The notes beneath the pieces were generated by a model. It searched no databases, was not told the origin of the DNA, and saw nothing but the letters and a program-made list of their open reading frames with translations. DNA of 56,711 nt from Gemmobacter aquaticus (lineage in GTDB: Bacteria; Pseudomonadota; Alphaproteobacteria; Rhodobacterales; Rhodobacteraceae): contig NZ_VOAK01000003.1 of the NCBI RefSeq assembly GCF_007859075.1, forward strand, positions 1 through 56,711, read 5' to 3'. Both the position numbers and the translations under genes were made by a program. Positions 8,462 to 16,748 of the stretch are shown in pieces. The first letter of the stretch is position 1, and the number at the start of each line of letters is the position of its first letter.

Positions 8462-9523
8462 ATGGCGACCCAACCCAAACGACGCGTGATCGACGCCAAC
8501 ATGCACTGGCTGCCCGATACGCTGTTCACCGATGACGACCTGCGTGAAAAGATGATGCGCTGCATTCCGCGGCAGAACAATATCCACGTCAGCATGACGC
8601 CGATCGAAGGCAAGAACCTTCGTCAGATCATCATCGAAGAGCCGAAGGGCTACGTGAACATCAACTACGCCGAGGGCCAGTACTCGATCGAGAGCCAGCT
8701 TGAGGATATGGACAAGGCTGGCATCGACCATGCTGTGTTCCGTATCCCCGTCTGGCAGGAATGGCTGGATCTCGAGGCGTCCAAGCGCATCAATGATGGT
8801 CTGGCCGACTACGTCGCGCGCAGCAACGGACGGTTTACCGCACTGGCCGTTTGCCCGCCGTGGGGCGACAAGACGATGATCGCCGAGGTCGAGCGCTGCA
8901 TCGACCAACTGGGCTTCAAGGGTGTCCAGATGGCGTGCAAATACGGCGACATCTTCCTCGATGACGAGGCGTTCTACCCGTATTTCGAGTTCATCAACGA
9001 CCGCAAGGTCCCGGTTGTGGTTCACCATACCCCGCTTCCGGTGGACTATGGCTCGATCCTCAGCTTCAACAACCAGCGCCGCCAGTATGGCCGATGCATC
9101 GCGCAGGGCACCGCTGTCGGGCGCGAACTGTTCTCGGGCATGTTCGACCGGTTCCCGAACCTGCGTCTCAGCCATTCGATGCTGGGGGGCGGCTTCTTCG
9201 CCTTTGTCGACATGCTGGTTCCCAAGCCGCGCCATGCCTATGGCGATGCGGTGGACCGGTTTGACACCGCCAATTCCAACCTGCGCGACAAACTGAAGAA
9301 CAACCTGTTCTTCGATATTTCGGGGCCGCCGCAATGGGGCAAGAAGCAGCTTGAGTGCGCGGTAGAGGTGCTGGGCGAGGATAACATCCTCTACGGCGCG
9401 TCCTATCCGATCCGGAAGGACTGGTTCTTCGACGGCGTGCCCACGGTCGAGGCGCTGGATATCAGCGAAACCGCCAAGGAAAAGATTTTCCACGGCAATG
9501 CCGAGAAGTTTTTCGGGATCTGA
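8462..9523 (+). CDS. ACMSD-like amidohydrolase with altered metal site
   Basis: The 353-residue TIM-barrel protein belongs to the amidohydrolase-2 family (ACMSD, gamma-resorcylate and 5-carboxyvanillate decarboxylases). Recognisable blocks are the N-terminal DANMHWLP, VPVVVHHT (His188/His189), LRLSHSMLGGG (His238) and the C-terminal LYGASYP. Two usual metal ligands are changed. The first strand has D11-x-N13-x-H15 instead of the HxH pair, and the conserved Asp of GSDYP-type motifs is Ser314. It could be a decarboxylase, hydrolase or hydratase with a weakened or different metal site. It is probably co-transcribed with the monooxygenase upstream. The family call is firm, the reaction is not. 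Confidence 0.75.
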   Translation: MATQPKRRVIDANMHWLPDTLFTDDDLREKMMRCIPRQNNIHVSMTPIEGKNLRQIIIEEPKGYVNINYAEGQYSIESQLEDMDKAGIDHAVFRIPVWQEWLDLEASKRINDGLADYVARSNGRFTALAVCPPWGDKTMIAEVERCIDQLGFKGVQMACKYGDIFLDDEAFYPYFEFINDRKVPVVVHHTPLPVDYGSILSFNNQRRQYGRCIAQGTAVGRELFSGMFDRFPNLRLSHSMLGGGFFAFVDMLVPKPRHAYGDAVDRFDTANSNLRDKLKNNLFFDISGPPQWGKKQLECAVEVLGEDNILYGASYPIRKDWFFDGVPTVEALDISETAKEKIFHGNAEKFFGI

Positions 9524-9547
9524 TTGCAGAAGAGCGCGCATGCACGA

Positions 9548-9584
9548 GGCCGGCCCCCCCCAGGGCCGGCCTTCGCCGTTCTTA
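9548..9584 (+). terminator. hairpin after the amidohydrolase gene
   Basis: The arms GGCCGGCCC (9548-9556) and GGGCCGGCC (9563-9571) pair perfectly around a 6-base loop and are followed by a T-rich TTCGCCGTTCTT. This is a plausible intrinsic terminator separating the monooxygenase pair from the TRAP operon. Confidence 0.7.
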
Positions 9585-9611
9585 TGGGCAAGCGGTGTGG
9601 CCTTTCTTGCA

Positions 9612-9626
9612 TTCCGCATTGTGAAA
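9612..9626. promoter_or_regulatory. 15-bp regulon palindrome, site 2
   Basis: TTCCGC-ATT-GTGAAA, 95 bases upstream of the dctP start and just after the preceding hairpin. It is the same inverted half-site as site 1, and marks the TRAP operon as part of the putative regulon. Confidence 0.55.
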
Positions 9627-9720
9627 GTTATCGTCGCCCGTCCTTGGAGTGCCGGGCCAAAGCGACCAGCATGACAGGCGGAGAGCGGCCTTGCCCTGGG
9701 TCGCAAATAGGGAGGTCTCC

Positions 9721-10749
9721 ATGAACACATTCGGCAAACTGATTGCCACATCGGTCCTCGCCCTCGCACCTTCCGTGCTGACGGCCGAAACCAACCTGAT
9801 CTTCAACGCGTTCCTGCCGCCGCATGACGAGCTCCGCCAGAATGCGATCGAGAACTTCGCCAAGGCGATCGAGAAGGAAACCAACGGGTCGGTAACCGTG
9901 ACCATACCGGACACCACGCTGGCTCCCTCGGACCGCCAGTATGAAATGGTGCGTGACGGCATCGCCGACATGGCGCTGGCCTCTTCCGGCACGGTGCGCC
10001 AGATGGTTGCGCTGAACCAGATCGCGGACCTTCCGCTGAACTCGCCCTCGTCGCGCGCGGCATCGATCGCATTGTGGGAAACGTACCAGAAGTATTTCGC
10101 CCCGATTGGCGAGTTCAAGGGCGTTCACGTGCTGGCCACCACGGTGCTGCCGGGCCGACAGGTGCTCTCTGTGTCTGACAAGACAGTGGACAGTGTCGAT
10201 GCGTTTGCGGGCGTCAAGCTCTGGTCGCCGCCCGGACGTCTGACAGGGGTCGCAAAGGCCCTGGGTGCCGTGCCAGTCAACTCCGAGTTCACCGACCTGT
10301 TCGAATACGTCTCGAAAGGCACGGTCGATGCCGTGATCATGACGCCTGGCTCGGCCGATGGCGCGCGCATCCTCGACAATGTGAAAAGCATCACCAATGT
10401 GCCGGGTGGCCTTGGCTCTCTCTCCTTCTCGGTTTTCATCGCGCAGGAACGCTGGGATAGCCTGACGGATGAGGAGCGCGCCGCCATCACCCGCGCCGCG
10501 CAGGCAATCCCGGCCGCTGCCGGTGCTGCCGCCGATCATGAGGAGGCCGAGCTCGCCCCCAAAATCGCAAGCATCCCCACCCATGTCTTCGAGGGCGACG
10601 AACTGGCAAAGCTGAACGATCGCCTTGCCCGCAGCATCGAGGATTGGAAAGCCTCGGCGAAAGAGCGCGGTATCGAGAACCCGGACGAGGTTCTGGCCTT
10701 CTACCGTTCTGTGCTGGAGCGCGAGCTTGCCGCGCAACCGGCGAACTGA
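9721..10749 (+). CDS. dctP: TRAP transporter substrate-binding protein (DctP family)
   Basis: This 342-residue periplasmic binding protein has a signal peptide (MNTFGKLIATSVLALAPSVLTA) and typical DctP/TAXI-like features: YEMVRDGIADMALAS, GVKLWSPPGRL and WDSLTDEERAAI. It would capture an organic acid, plausibly the aromatic acid consumed by this cluster, and deliver it to the membrane subunits encoded next. The start at 9721 follows GGGAGGT by 4 bases; earlier in-frame codons lack a signal sequence. It heads a dctPQM operon, with dctQ starting 60 bases after the stop. The ligand is inferred from context only. Confidence 0.9.
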   Translation: MNTFGKLIATSVLALAPSVLTAETNLIFNAFLPPHDELRQNAIENFAKAIEKETNGSVTVTIPDTTLAPSDRQYEMVRDGIADMALASSGTVRQMVALNQIADLPLNSPSSRAASIALWETYQKYFAPIGEFKGVHVLATTVLPGRQVLSVSDKTVDSVDAFAGVKLWSPPGRLTGVAKALGAVPVNSEFTDLFEYVSKGTVDAVIMTPGSADGARILDNVKSITNVPGGLGSLSFSVFIAQERWDSLTDEERAAITRAAQAIPAAAGAAADHEEAELAPKIASIPTHVFEGDELAKLNDRLARSIEDWKASAKERGIENPDEVLAFYRSVLERELAAQPAN

Positions 10750-10809
10750 GATCCCCGATCCCTCGGCCCCGCGTCGATGCGGGGCCGGTCACGAACAGGT
10801 GGAACCTGA

Positions 10810-11325
10810 ATGATCAAGAAACTGAACCGCACGCTCGAGATCGCGTGCATGACCGTGGCGGGCCTTGCTATTTGCCTGATGGCGCTGGTCGCCTTTCTGG
10901 ACAGCATCGGGCGCAAGCTCGGTCTTCCCCTTCCCGGCGGAAACGAGATCGTCTCTCATTTGCTGATGCTGTTCTTCTTTGCCTCGATTCCGCTGGTGAT
11001 CAAGGCGGATGCACATATCCGGGTGGGATTGTTTACCGACTTCTACAGCCCCCTGCTTCAGCGTATCGAGCGCTTTGTGACCCAGATCATCGAGATCGTC
11101 GCGATGCTGGTGTTTTCCTGGATGATCTACGATCAGGCCGGGCGGCTTTTCCGCTTTGAAACCACCACCGTTTACTTCGAGATGGCGGTTGCACCTTGGG
11201 TCTATGCAGCCTTCGGCTTCACGCTGATCGCCTGCTGGTTTGCCGTCCAGACGCTGTTTGGGCCCCAATCGCAAGAACCATTGGCCCAGGAAGCGCCGGG
11301 TGCTCTTGCTGCGAAGGATAAATGA
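10810..11325 (+). CDS. dctQ: TRAP transporter small permease (DctQ)
   Basis: The 171-residue integral membrane protein has four predicted hydrophobic helices (ACMTVAGLAICLMALVAF, VSHLLMLFFFASIPLVI, QIIEIVAMLVFSWMIY and PWVYAAFGFTLIACWFA), the DctQ pattern. It joins the periplasmic binding protein to the large DctM permease. Its ribosome-binding site AGGTGG lies before the ATG, and its stop overlaps the dctM start (ATGA), implying translational coupling. Confidence 0.9.
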   Translation: MIKKLNRTLEIACMTVAGLAICLMALVAFLDSIGRKLGLPLPGGNEIVSHLLMLFFFASIPLVIKADAHIRVGLFTDFYSPLLQRIERFVTQIIEIVAMLVFSWMIYDQAGRLFRFETTTVYFEMAVAPWVYAAFGFTLIACWFAVQTLFGPQSQEPLAQEAPGALAAKDK

Positions 11326-12623
11326 TGCTCAGCCTCGTGATCTTTGGAACACTGATCTTCCTGATCGGCTTTACCCGGTTTCCGCTTGGGCTAGCCATGT
11401 TGGTAACCGGCGCGGCAGGTATCTCGGTGCTGCACCCGCGCGGTATTTCGGCGGCACTGGCCGTTTCGGAACAGCAGGTGATGAACCTGGCCTTCAACTA
11501 TCAGTTCTCGGTCCTTCCGCTGTTCATCCTGATGGGCGTGTTCATCGTGCGTGCGGGCATGGCAAATGACCTGTTCACGATGGCAAAGCGCTGGATGGGG
11601 CATCTGCCTGGTGGTGTGGGTGTTGCGACGATCGTGGCGTGCGGCGGTTTTGCCGCCATGTGTGCCTCGTCGGCCGCGGCTGCAGCAACGATGGCCAAGA
11701 TCGCCATTCCTGAGCTGGAAAAGGCCAAGTACAATCCGGGCTTTGCGGCGGGTTCGGTCGCGGCGGGCGGCACGATGGGTATTCTGATCCCGCCGTCCGG
11801 CGCGCTGATCATCTATGGCCTTCTCACCGAGACGAGTGTGGGCGAGCTGTTCGTCGCGGGCATCATCCCTGGCCTGTTACAGGTGCTGGTCTATGTGGTC
11901 GTGATGATCCTTGTTGCCCGTTTCCTGCCACACTGGGCACCCAAGGGACCGAGCTACACCATGGCCGAGCGCGTGCAGTCCATCGGACCGATCTGGGGTG
12001 TGGTGGTGCTGTTTCTGCTGATCATGGTTGGCCTCTCGCGTGGTTGGTTCACGGCAACCGAGGCTGGCGGCATCGGTGCCGGCGGTGCCTTCCTCTTCGT
12101 CGTCATCCGCCGCAAGCTGACCTGGGAGGTGTTCACAAGCAGCCTGATCGAGACCGCACGCATCTCGACCATGATCTTCATCGTCGCGGCAGGGGCGATG
12201 GTGCTGAACCAGTTCATCAACCTGTCGGGCATCTCCGGCCGTGCGATCGAGTTCATCCAGTCGCTCAACATGGCGCCGATGATGGTCGTGCTGATGCTTG
12301 TGCTGTTCTACCTGATGCTCGGCTGCCTGATGGACGGTTTCGCGATGATCTTCCTGACGGTGCCGATCATCGCACCGATCATCGCGGGATTGGGATACGA
12401 TCTGGTCTGGTGGGCGATCGTCACCGTTGTCGTTGTCGAGATCAGCATGATCACGCCTCCAGTCGGGCTGAACGTGTTCGTTTTGCGCGCGATGCTCCCC
12501 AAGGTGCCGGTGATGCAGATCTTCAAAGGTGTGACCCCCTTTATCATCTCGGACTTTCTGCGCGTGGCGCTGATCCTCACCTTTCCGGCCCTTGCGCTTT
12601 GGCTGCCGGCCTTCGTGAAGTAA
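11322..12623 (+). CDS. dctM: TRAP transporter large permease (DctM)
   Basis: The 433-residue, highly hydrophobic protein has the DctM family blocks AACGGFAAMCASS-like (VACGGFAAMCASSAAAAATMA), GTMGILIPPSGALIIYG and EISMITPPVGLNVFVLR. It forms the ion-coupled translocation channel of the high-affinity TRAP importer with about a dozen transmembrane helices. It starts within the dctQ stop and is followed at once by an intrinsic terminator, so it ends the operon. Confidence 0.93.
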   Translation: MMLSLVIFGTLIFLIGFTRFPLGLAMLVTGAAGISVLHPRGISAALAVSEQQVMNLAFNYQFSVLPLFILMGVFIVRAGMANDLFTMAKRWMGHLPGGVGVATIVACGGFAAMCASSAAAAATMAKIAIPELEKAKYNPGFAAGSVAAGGTMGILIPPSGALIIYGLLTETSVGELFVAGIIPGLLQVLVYVVVMILVARFLPHWAPKGPSYTMAERVQSIGPIWGVVVLFLLIMVGLSRGWFTATEAGGIGAGGAFLFVVIRRKLTWEVFTSSLIETARISTMIFIVAAGAMVLNQFINLSGISGRAIEFIQSLNMAPMMVVLMLVLFYLMLGCLMDGFAMIFLTVPIIAPIIAGLGYDLVWWAIVTVVVVEISMITPPVGLNVFVLRAMLPKVPVMQIFKGVTPFIISDFLRVALILTFPALALWLPAFVK

Positions 12624-12643
12624 CGCATTCATTCAGTAAAGGA

Positions 12644-12666
12644 TGCCCGGCCTTGGTGGCCGGGCA
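12644..12666 (+). terminator. terminator hairpin after dctM
   Basis: TGCCCGGCC (12644-12652) and GGCCGGGCA (12658-12666) pair perfectly around a 5-base loop, 20 bases after the dctM stop. The downstream tract is only moderately T-rich. Confidence 0.65.
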
Positions 12667-12725
12667 TTCGTCATTCGTGGAGGTCGTCCGAGTTTCGCTC
12701 AAGGGCTGCCCCGGATGAAAACGCA

Positions 12726-12757
12726 GACGCCCGCCCGAATTGAACCGGGCGGGCGTC
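12726..12757 (-). terminator. terminator of the hpaI operon (minus strand)
   Basis: A perfect 12-bp stem, GACGCCCGCCCG with CGGGCGGGCGTC, encloses an 8-base loop. On the minus strand it lies 24 bases past the hpaI stop and is followed by TGCGTTTTC, fitting intrinsic termination of the convergent minus-strand operon. Confidence 0.75.
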
Positions 12758-12781
12758 ATGGGGTGCAAAAGGGGGTGTGTG

Positions 12782-13564
12782 TCAGATGGTTGGCTTCTTG
12801 GTCGCGACTTCCGCCGCAAGTCTGCGCATCGCCCCAGCAAAGATCGTTACATCGATGCCGACGCCGAGGAAGTTCGCCCCTGCCGTGCGGCAGTCGTCGA
12901 TATACGCCGGATCGGTGACGAGAACGCCTGCGGCCTTGCCGGCCTCCCGGATACGGCGCAGGCCGCCCAAGACCGCAGTCTTCACCGCGTGATGCGCGGC
13001 CTGACCCAGATGCCCCATGTCAGCCGCAAGGTCCGAGGGGCCGATGAAAACGCCGTCTACGCCCTCAACCCCAAGGATGTCATCCAGTGCAGCCATGCCC
13101 GCCACGGTCTCGACCTGAACGATAAGGCAGATCTGTTCATTGGCGGTCGTCAGATAATCGGGGATCGCGGCAAAACGCGACGCCCGCGCAAGTGCGGAGC
13201 CAACGCCACGGAACCCCTGGGGGGCGTAGCGGGTGGCACGCACCAGCTCGCGGGCTTGTTCGGCGGATTCGACCATCGGAACAAGGATTGTCTGCGCGCC
13301 GATATCAAGCACCTGCTTGATCTTTGCTGCATCGCCATCGGGCAGCCGCACGACCGCAGCCGAGGGGCTGGGCTCGACCACAGCCAGTTGTGCCATGATC
13401 GAGCGGATGTCGTTGGGCGCATGTTCGCCGTCAATGAGCAGCCAGTCAAAGCCCGCAGTCGCCGCGATCTGCGCCATGTAGGGGTCGGCCATGCCCAGCC
13501 AGCAGCCGTGCAGGACCTCGCCCTTTGCGAGCCGTGATTTCAGATGGTTGTGCGGTGCGGGCAT
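12782..13564 (-). CDS. hpaI: HpcH/HpaI aldolase (4-hydroxy-2-oxoheptanedioate aldolase)
   Basis: The 260-residue class II pyruvate aldolase has family motifs GFDWLLIDGEHAPND (catalytic His in GEH), AAVVRLPDGD (pyruvate-binding Arg), LIVQVETVAG (metal Glu) and VFIGPSDLAADMG (metal Asp). It splits 4-hydroxy-2-oxoheptane-1,7-dioate into pyruvate and succinic semialdehyde, the last step of homoprotocatechuate meta-cleavage. The start at 13564 is preferred because GAGGA lies 5 bases upstream and the family normally begins there; an ATG 15 bases earlier overlaps the hydratase gene. It is the last gene of the minus-strand operon. Confidence 0.9.
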   Translation of the reverse strand: MPAPHNHLKSRLAKGEVLHGCWLGMADPYMAQIAATAGFDWLLIDGEHAPNDIRSIMAQLAVVEPSPSAAVVRLPDGDAAKIKQVLDIGAQTILVPMVESAEQARELVRATRYAPQGFRGVGSALARASRFAAIPDYLTTANEQICLIVQVETVAGMAALDDILGVEGVDGVFIGPSDLAADMGHLGQAAHHAVKTAVLGGLRRIREAGKAAGVLVTDPAYIDDCRTAGANFLGVGIDVTIFAGAMRRLAAEVATKKPTI

Positions 13565-13571
13565 CAGTTCC

Positions 13572-14372
13572 TCATGCAAATGTTGTCGTCACTGTTCCAA
13601 ATGGCCCGAAGTCAGCGACGAACCGGCTGCCGGACGGGGCTTCGACCGGTCGTATGAACGATCCCGACAATACCACGTCCCCGGCCGACAGACCCTGCCC
13701 GAACTGGGCAAGCCGATGGACCAGCCACAGGATGCCCGTGACAGGGTCATCCAGCACTCCCGCACCAAGGCCGGTCTCCTCGACAATGCCATCGCGTTTG
13801 ACGATGGCGCCGACCCATCGCAGGTCATGCTCGCCAATGGCATGGCGCGCCTGTCCCAGCACAAGCCCCGCGTTGGCGGCATTGTCCGAAATGGTGTCGG
13901 TGACCTTGCGCAGCGCCTTTGTCACAGGGTCTCCCCGCAGGATGCGGGTGTCGAGGATCTCAAGGCTGGGCGCGACCCAATCTGTTGCGGCAATGACATC
14001 CTCGCGGGTGACGTTGACCCCGGCCAGATCGGCGCCCATGTGAAAGGCGATCTCCGCCTCGATCCTCGGCTGGATGAAGCGCCCGGCGGGAACCGTACCA
14101 CCATCTTCAAACAGCATGTCGTCGAAGATCACGCCCGAATCCGGTGTTTCGATCTGAAGGGCCTCCTGCATCGCGCGCGAGGTCAGACCGATCTTCCAGC
14201 CGACGATCCGTGCCCCTGCCGCGCGCTTCAGCTCCACAAGTGCAGCCTGCACGGCATAGGCATCGTCAAGTGTTATACCCGGATGGGCAAGGCTCAGCAG
14301 CCCGATCTGGCGGCGGGTCCGTTCGGCTTCGAAAAGGGCACGCGCTGCGGTGTCAATGTCAAGCGGGGTCAT
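13572..14372 (-). CDS. hpaH: 2-oxo-hept-4-ene-1,7-dioate hydratase (HpaH)
   Basis: The 266-residue protein is a 2-keto-4-pentenoate hydratase of the HpaH/HpcG branch: RIVGWKIGLTSRAMQ, DSGVIFDDMLFEDG, the metal-binding RIEAEIAFHMG (E-x-E) and the C-terminal SGSFIRPVEAPSG. It adds water to 2-oxohept-4-ene-1,7-dioate to give the HpaI substrate. Its ATG overlaps the stop of the preceding FAH gene (ATGA), and its own end is followed closely by hpaI, consistent with one transcript and coupled translation. Confidence 0.9.
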   Translation of the reverse strand: MTPLDIDTAARALFEAERTRRQIGLLSLAHPGITLDDAYAVQAALVELKRAAGARIVGWKIGLTSRAMQEALQIETPDSGVIFDDMLFEDGGTVPAGRFIQPRIEAEIAFHMGADLAGVNVTREDVIAATDWVAPSLEILDTRILRGDPVTKALRKVTDTISDNAANAGLVLGQARHAIGEHDLRWVGAIVKRDGIVEETGLGAGVLDDPVTGILWLVHRLAQFGQGLSAGDVVLSGSFIRPVEAPSGSRFVADFGPFGTVTTTFA

Positions 14373-15223
14373 TCGTCGCACACTCCGTTCTGCAAGGTGC
14401 CTATTCCTTCGACGGTGATCTCAACCTCGTCGCCCGGGCGTAGCCAGATCGGTGGATCAAATCTGGCGCCGGCGCCGGTCGGGGTGCCAGTCACGATGAT
14501 ATCGCCGGGCTCCAGCCGGCAGAAGGTTGAGATATAGGCGATCTGGCGGGCCACCGGATGCAGCATCCGCCCCGTCCGGTCTGACTGGCGCAACTCGCCG
14601 TTCACACGCGTTTCAATCCGTACATCGAGGATCTGCGCGGGGTCGGTAAAGGGCACCATCCAGGGGCCCATCGCACCCGAGCGGTCCCAGTTCTTGCCCT
14701 GTGTCACGTTGAACTTGCCATGTCGCAGCCAGTCGCGGATCGTACCTTCATTGCAGATCGTGAGCCCAGCGATATGGTCAAGCGCCTCGGCCTCGGTGAT
14801 GCGGCGTCCGGGGCGACCAATGATCACCGCGATCTCGCCTTCGTAATCCAGTTGCTCGCTTTCGGGCGGGCGCACCAGCGGGGCGCCATGGCCGACGAAC
14901 CCCTGGGCAAAGCGGGGAAACAGGCTCATGTAGCCAGCGTTTTGCGCGCCGTCGCGGTATTCTTCGTTCCGGTCAGGGAAGTTCACGCCCACGCACAGGA
15001 TCTTGCCGGGATTGGGCACGGGTGGGTCCAGGCGGTATTGACCATCCGGATGCGTCACGGGCAGGTCGGCGCCCGCCTCTCCGACCTCGGCCAGATGCCC
15101 CGCGGCGATCACGTCACGCAGGGATGCGTAGTCAGGGAACAGTGCTGACAGCGCCACCACGCCTCCGCTTTTGGCAAGGCCCCACATCTGTCCCTGTTCG
15201 GTCGTAAAGGTCACGAAATTCAT
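14369..15223 (-). CDS. FAH-family isomerase/decarboxylase, HpaG-like
   Basis: The 284-residue fumarylacetoacetate-hydrolase-fold protein carries ILCVGVNFPDRNEEY, the metal-binding LDYEGEIAVIIG (Glu128, Glu130) and GDIIVTGTPTGAG. In this pathway the role would be decarboxylation of 5-oxopent-3-ene-1,2,5-tricarboxylate and/or isomerisation of the product (HpaG activity). The usual NDVSARD motif is CNEGTIRDW here, so the third metal-ligand region differs from the second FAH protein of the window (23518). It overlaps both neighbours by 4 bases, placing it firmly in the operon. The exact step is inferred. Confidence 0.82.
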   Translation of the reverse strand: MNFVTFTTEQGQMWGLAKSGGVVALSALFPDYASLRDVIAAGHLAEVGEAGADLPVTHPDGQYRLDPPVPNPGKILCVGVNFPDRNEEYRDGAQNAGYMSLFPRFAQGFVGHGAPLVRPPESEQLDYEGEIAVIIGRPGRRITEAEALDHIAGLTICNEGTIRDWLRHGKFNVTQGKNWDRSGAMGPWMVPFTDPAQILDVRIETRVNGELRQSDRTGRMLHPVARQIAYISTFCRLEPGDIIVTGTPTGAGARFDPPIWLRPGDEVEITVEGIGTLQNGVCDE

Positions 15224-16695
15224 GCGATGCCCCCAAGGCAGAGGTATTTGAGTTCGAGATAGTCGTCGAGCCCGTGGCGAGAGCCCTCTCGGCCCAGACC
15301 CGAGAGCTTGACCCCGCCAAAGGGCGCTTCGGCCGTGCTGACAAGCCCGGTATTCACGCCGACGATGCCGTATTCCAGCGCCTCGGACACACGCCAGACG
15401 CGCGAGAGGTCGCGCGAGAAAAGGTATGAGGCGAGTCCAAATTCTGTGTCATTGGCCGCGGCGACCACCTCGCCCTCTGTTTCAAACCGAAAGAGCGGCG
15501 CGACCGGGCCAAAGGTTTCTTCGCGGGCGATGGCCATATCGGCGGTAACGCCGGTCAGGACCGTGGGCTGAAAGAAGGTGCCGCCCAGTTTGTGCGGGTA
15601 ACCACCCAAGGCCAGACGCGCGCCACGATCCGTTGCGTCCGTGATATGGGCGGAAACCTTGTCCACGGCCGCGCGGTCAATGAGCGGTCCGAAGGCGACG
15701 CCCGGGGAGAACCCGTCGCCCGTCTGCATTCCGGCAAGACGGTCGCAAAGGCGCGCGGCAAAGGCGTCGTGGATGCCGGCCTGAACATAGATGCGGTTGG
15801 CGCAGACGCAGGTCTGCCCGTTGTTGCGGAACTTGGCAATGATGCAACCCTCGACCGCTGCATCGAGATCGGCGTCATCAAAGACGATGAAGGGCGCATT
15901 GCCGCCCAGCTCCAGGCCCAGTTTCTTGATGGTAGGGGCGCATTGGGCATACAGCTCGGCCCCCACCTCGGTCGACCCAGTGAAGCTCAGTTTGCGGATC
16001 TGCGGGCTCTGCGTCAGCACGGCGCCAAGGCGTCGGGCCGAGCCGGTCAGCACCGAGAGCAGTCCCGCAGGCAAGCCCGCCCGTTCGGCGAGAACCGCCA
16101 GCGCGATGGCCGAGAACGGGGTTTGGGAGGCGGGTTTCAGGACGATGGCGCAACCTGCGGCCAGCGCCGGGCCCACCTTGCGCGTTACCATCGCATTGGG
16201 AAAATTCCAGGGCGTGATCGCGGCGACAACGCCGATGGGCTGCTTCATGACGAGGATGCGCTTGTCCGGTGCATGGCCCGGAACGATGTCCCCATAGGCG
16301 CGGCGCGCCTCTTCGGCGAACCATTCGATGAAGCTGGCACCGTAGGTGATTTCCCCGCGCGCCTCTGGCAGGGGTTTGCCCTGTTCGGCGGTCAGGATGG
16401 CGGCAAGGTCCTCCTGATGTTGCAGGATCAGGTCGTACCAGCGCCGCAGGATCGTGGCTCGGTCGCGTGCTGTGCGGCCCGCCCATACCTTTTGGGCCGC
16501 CGACGCCGCAGCGATTGCCGCCTCGGCATCGGCTTCGGTCAGCGCGGGGACATGGCCGATGACCTCGCCATTCGCAGGGTTGGTTACGGCCAGGTCGTCG
16601 GATGTGGCTGCAAGCCAGCGGGGGCCGACAAGGGCCGCCTGCCGCAGGAGTGAGGGGTCATCCAGCCGCGCAGCGAGGGATGGGGGAGTGGTCAT
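15220..16695 (-). CDS. gabD: GabD-like NAD(P)-dependent aldehyde dehydrogenase
   Basis: The 491-residue aldehyde dehydrogenase has ITPWNFPNAM (cofactor site), general base Glu262 (LELGG) and nucleophile Cys296 (NNGQTCVCANR). The segment VPGHAPDKRILVMKQPIGVV is typical of succinate-semialdehyde dehydrogenase (GabD), which would oxidise the succinic semialdehyde released by HpaI to succinate. No second, HpaE-like dehydrogenase is present in the window, so it might also oxidise the ring-cleavage semialdehyde. Start choice is between 16695 and 16701, two ATGs six bases apart; ribosome-binding sites are weak for both. It overlaps the FAH gene by 4 bases. Confidence 0.88.
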   Translation of the reverse strand: MTTPPSLAARLDDPSLLRQAALVGPRWLAATSDDLAVTNPANGEVIGHVPALTEADAEAAIAAASAAQKVWAGRTARDRATILRRWYDLILQHQEDLAAILTAEQGKPLPEARGEITYGASFIEWFAEEARRAYGDIVPGHAPDKRILVMKQPIGVVAAITPWNFPNAMVTRKVGPALAAGCAIVLKPASQTPFSAIALAVLAERAGLPAGLLSVLTGSARRLGAVLTQSPQIRKLSFTGSTEVGAELYAQCAPTIKKLGLELGGNAPFIVFDDADLDAAVEGCIIAKFRNNGQTCVCANRIYVQAGIHDAFAARLCDRLAGMQTGDGFSPGVAFGPLIDRAAVDKVSAHITDATDRGARLALGGYPHKLGGTFFQPTVLTGVTADMAIAREETFGPVAPLFRFETEGEVVAAANDTEFGLASYLFSRDLSRVWRVSEALEYGIVGVNTGLVSTAEAPFGGVKLSGLGREGSRHGLDDYLELKYLCLGGIA

Positions 16696-16748
16696 CGGCA
16701 TCCGTATTGTGTTCCGCAACTGGAGTGGAGAGGGCGCAAGCGGGCCTC

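Noticed and set aside
8114-9769. Long open frame of 551 codons on the minus strand opposite the amidohydrolase gene
   Set aside because: It is antisense to a clear amidohydrolase with a good ribosome-binding site, and its product is Arg/His-rich without any family motif. This is typical of shadow frames in GC-rich DNA.
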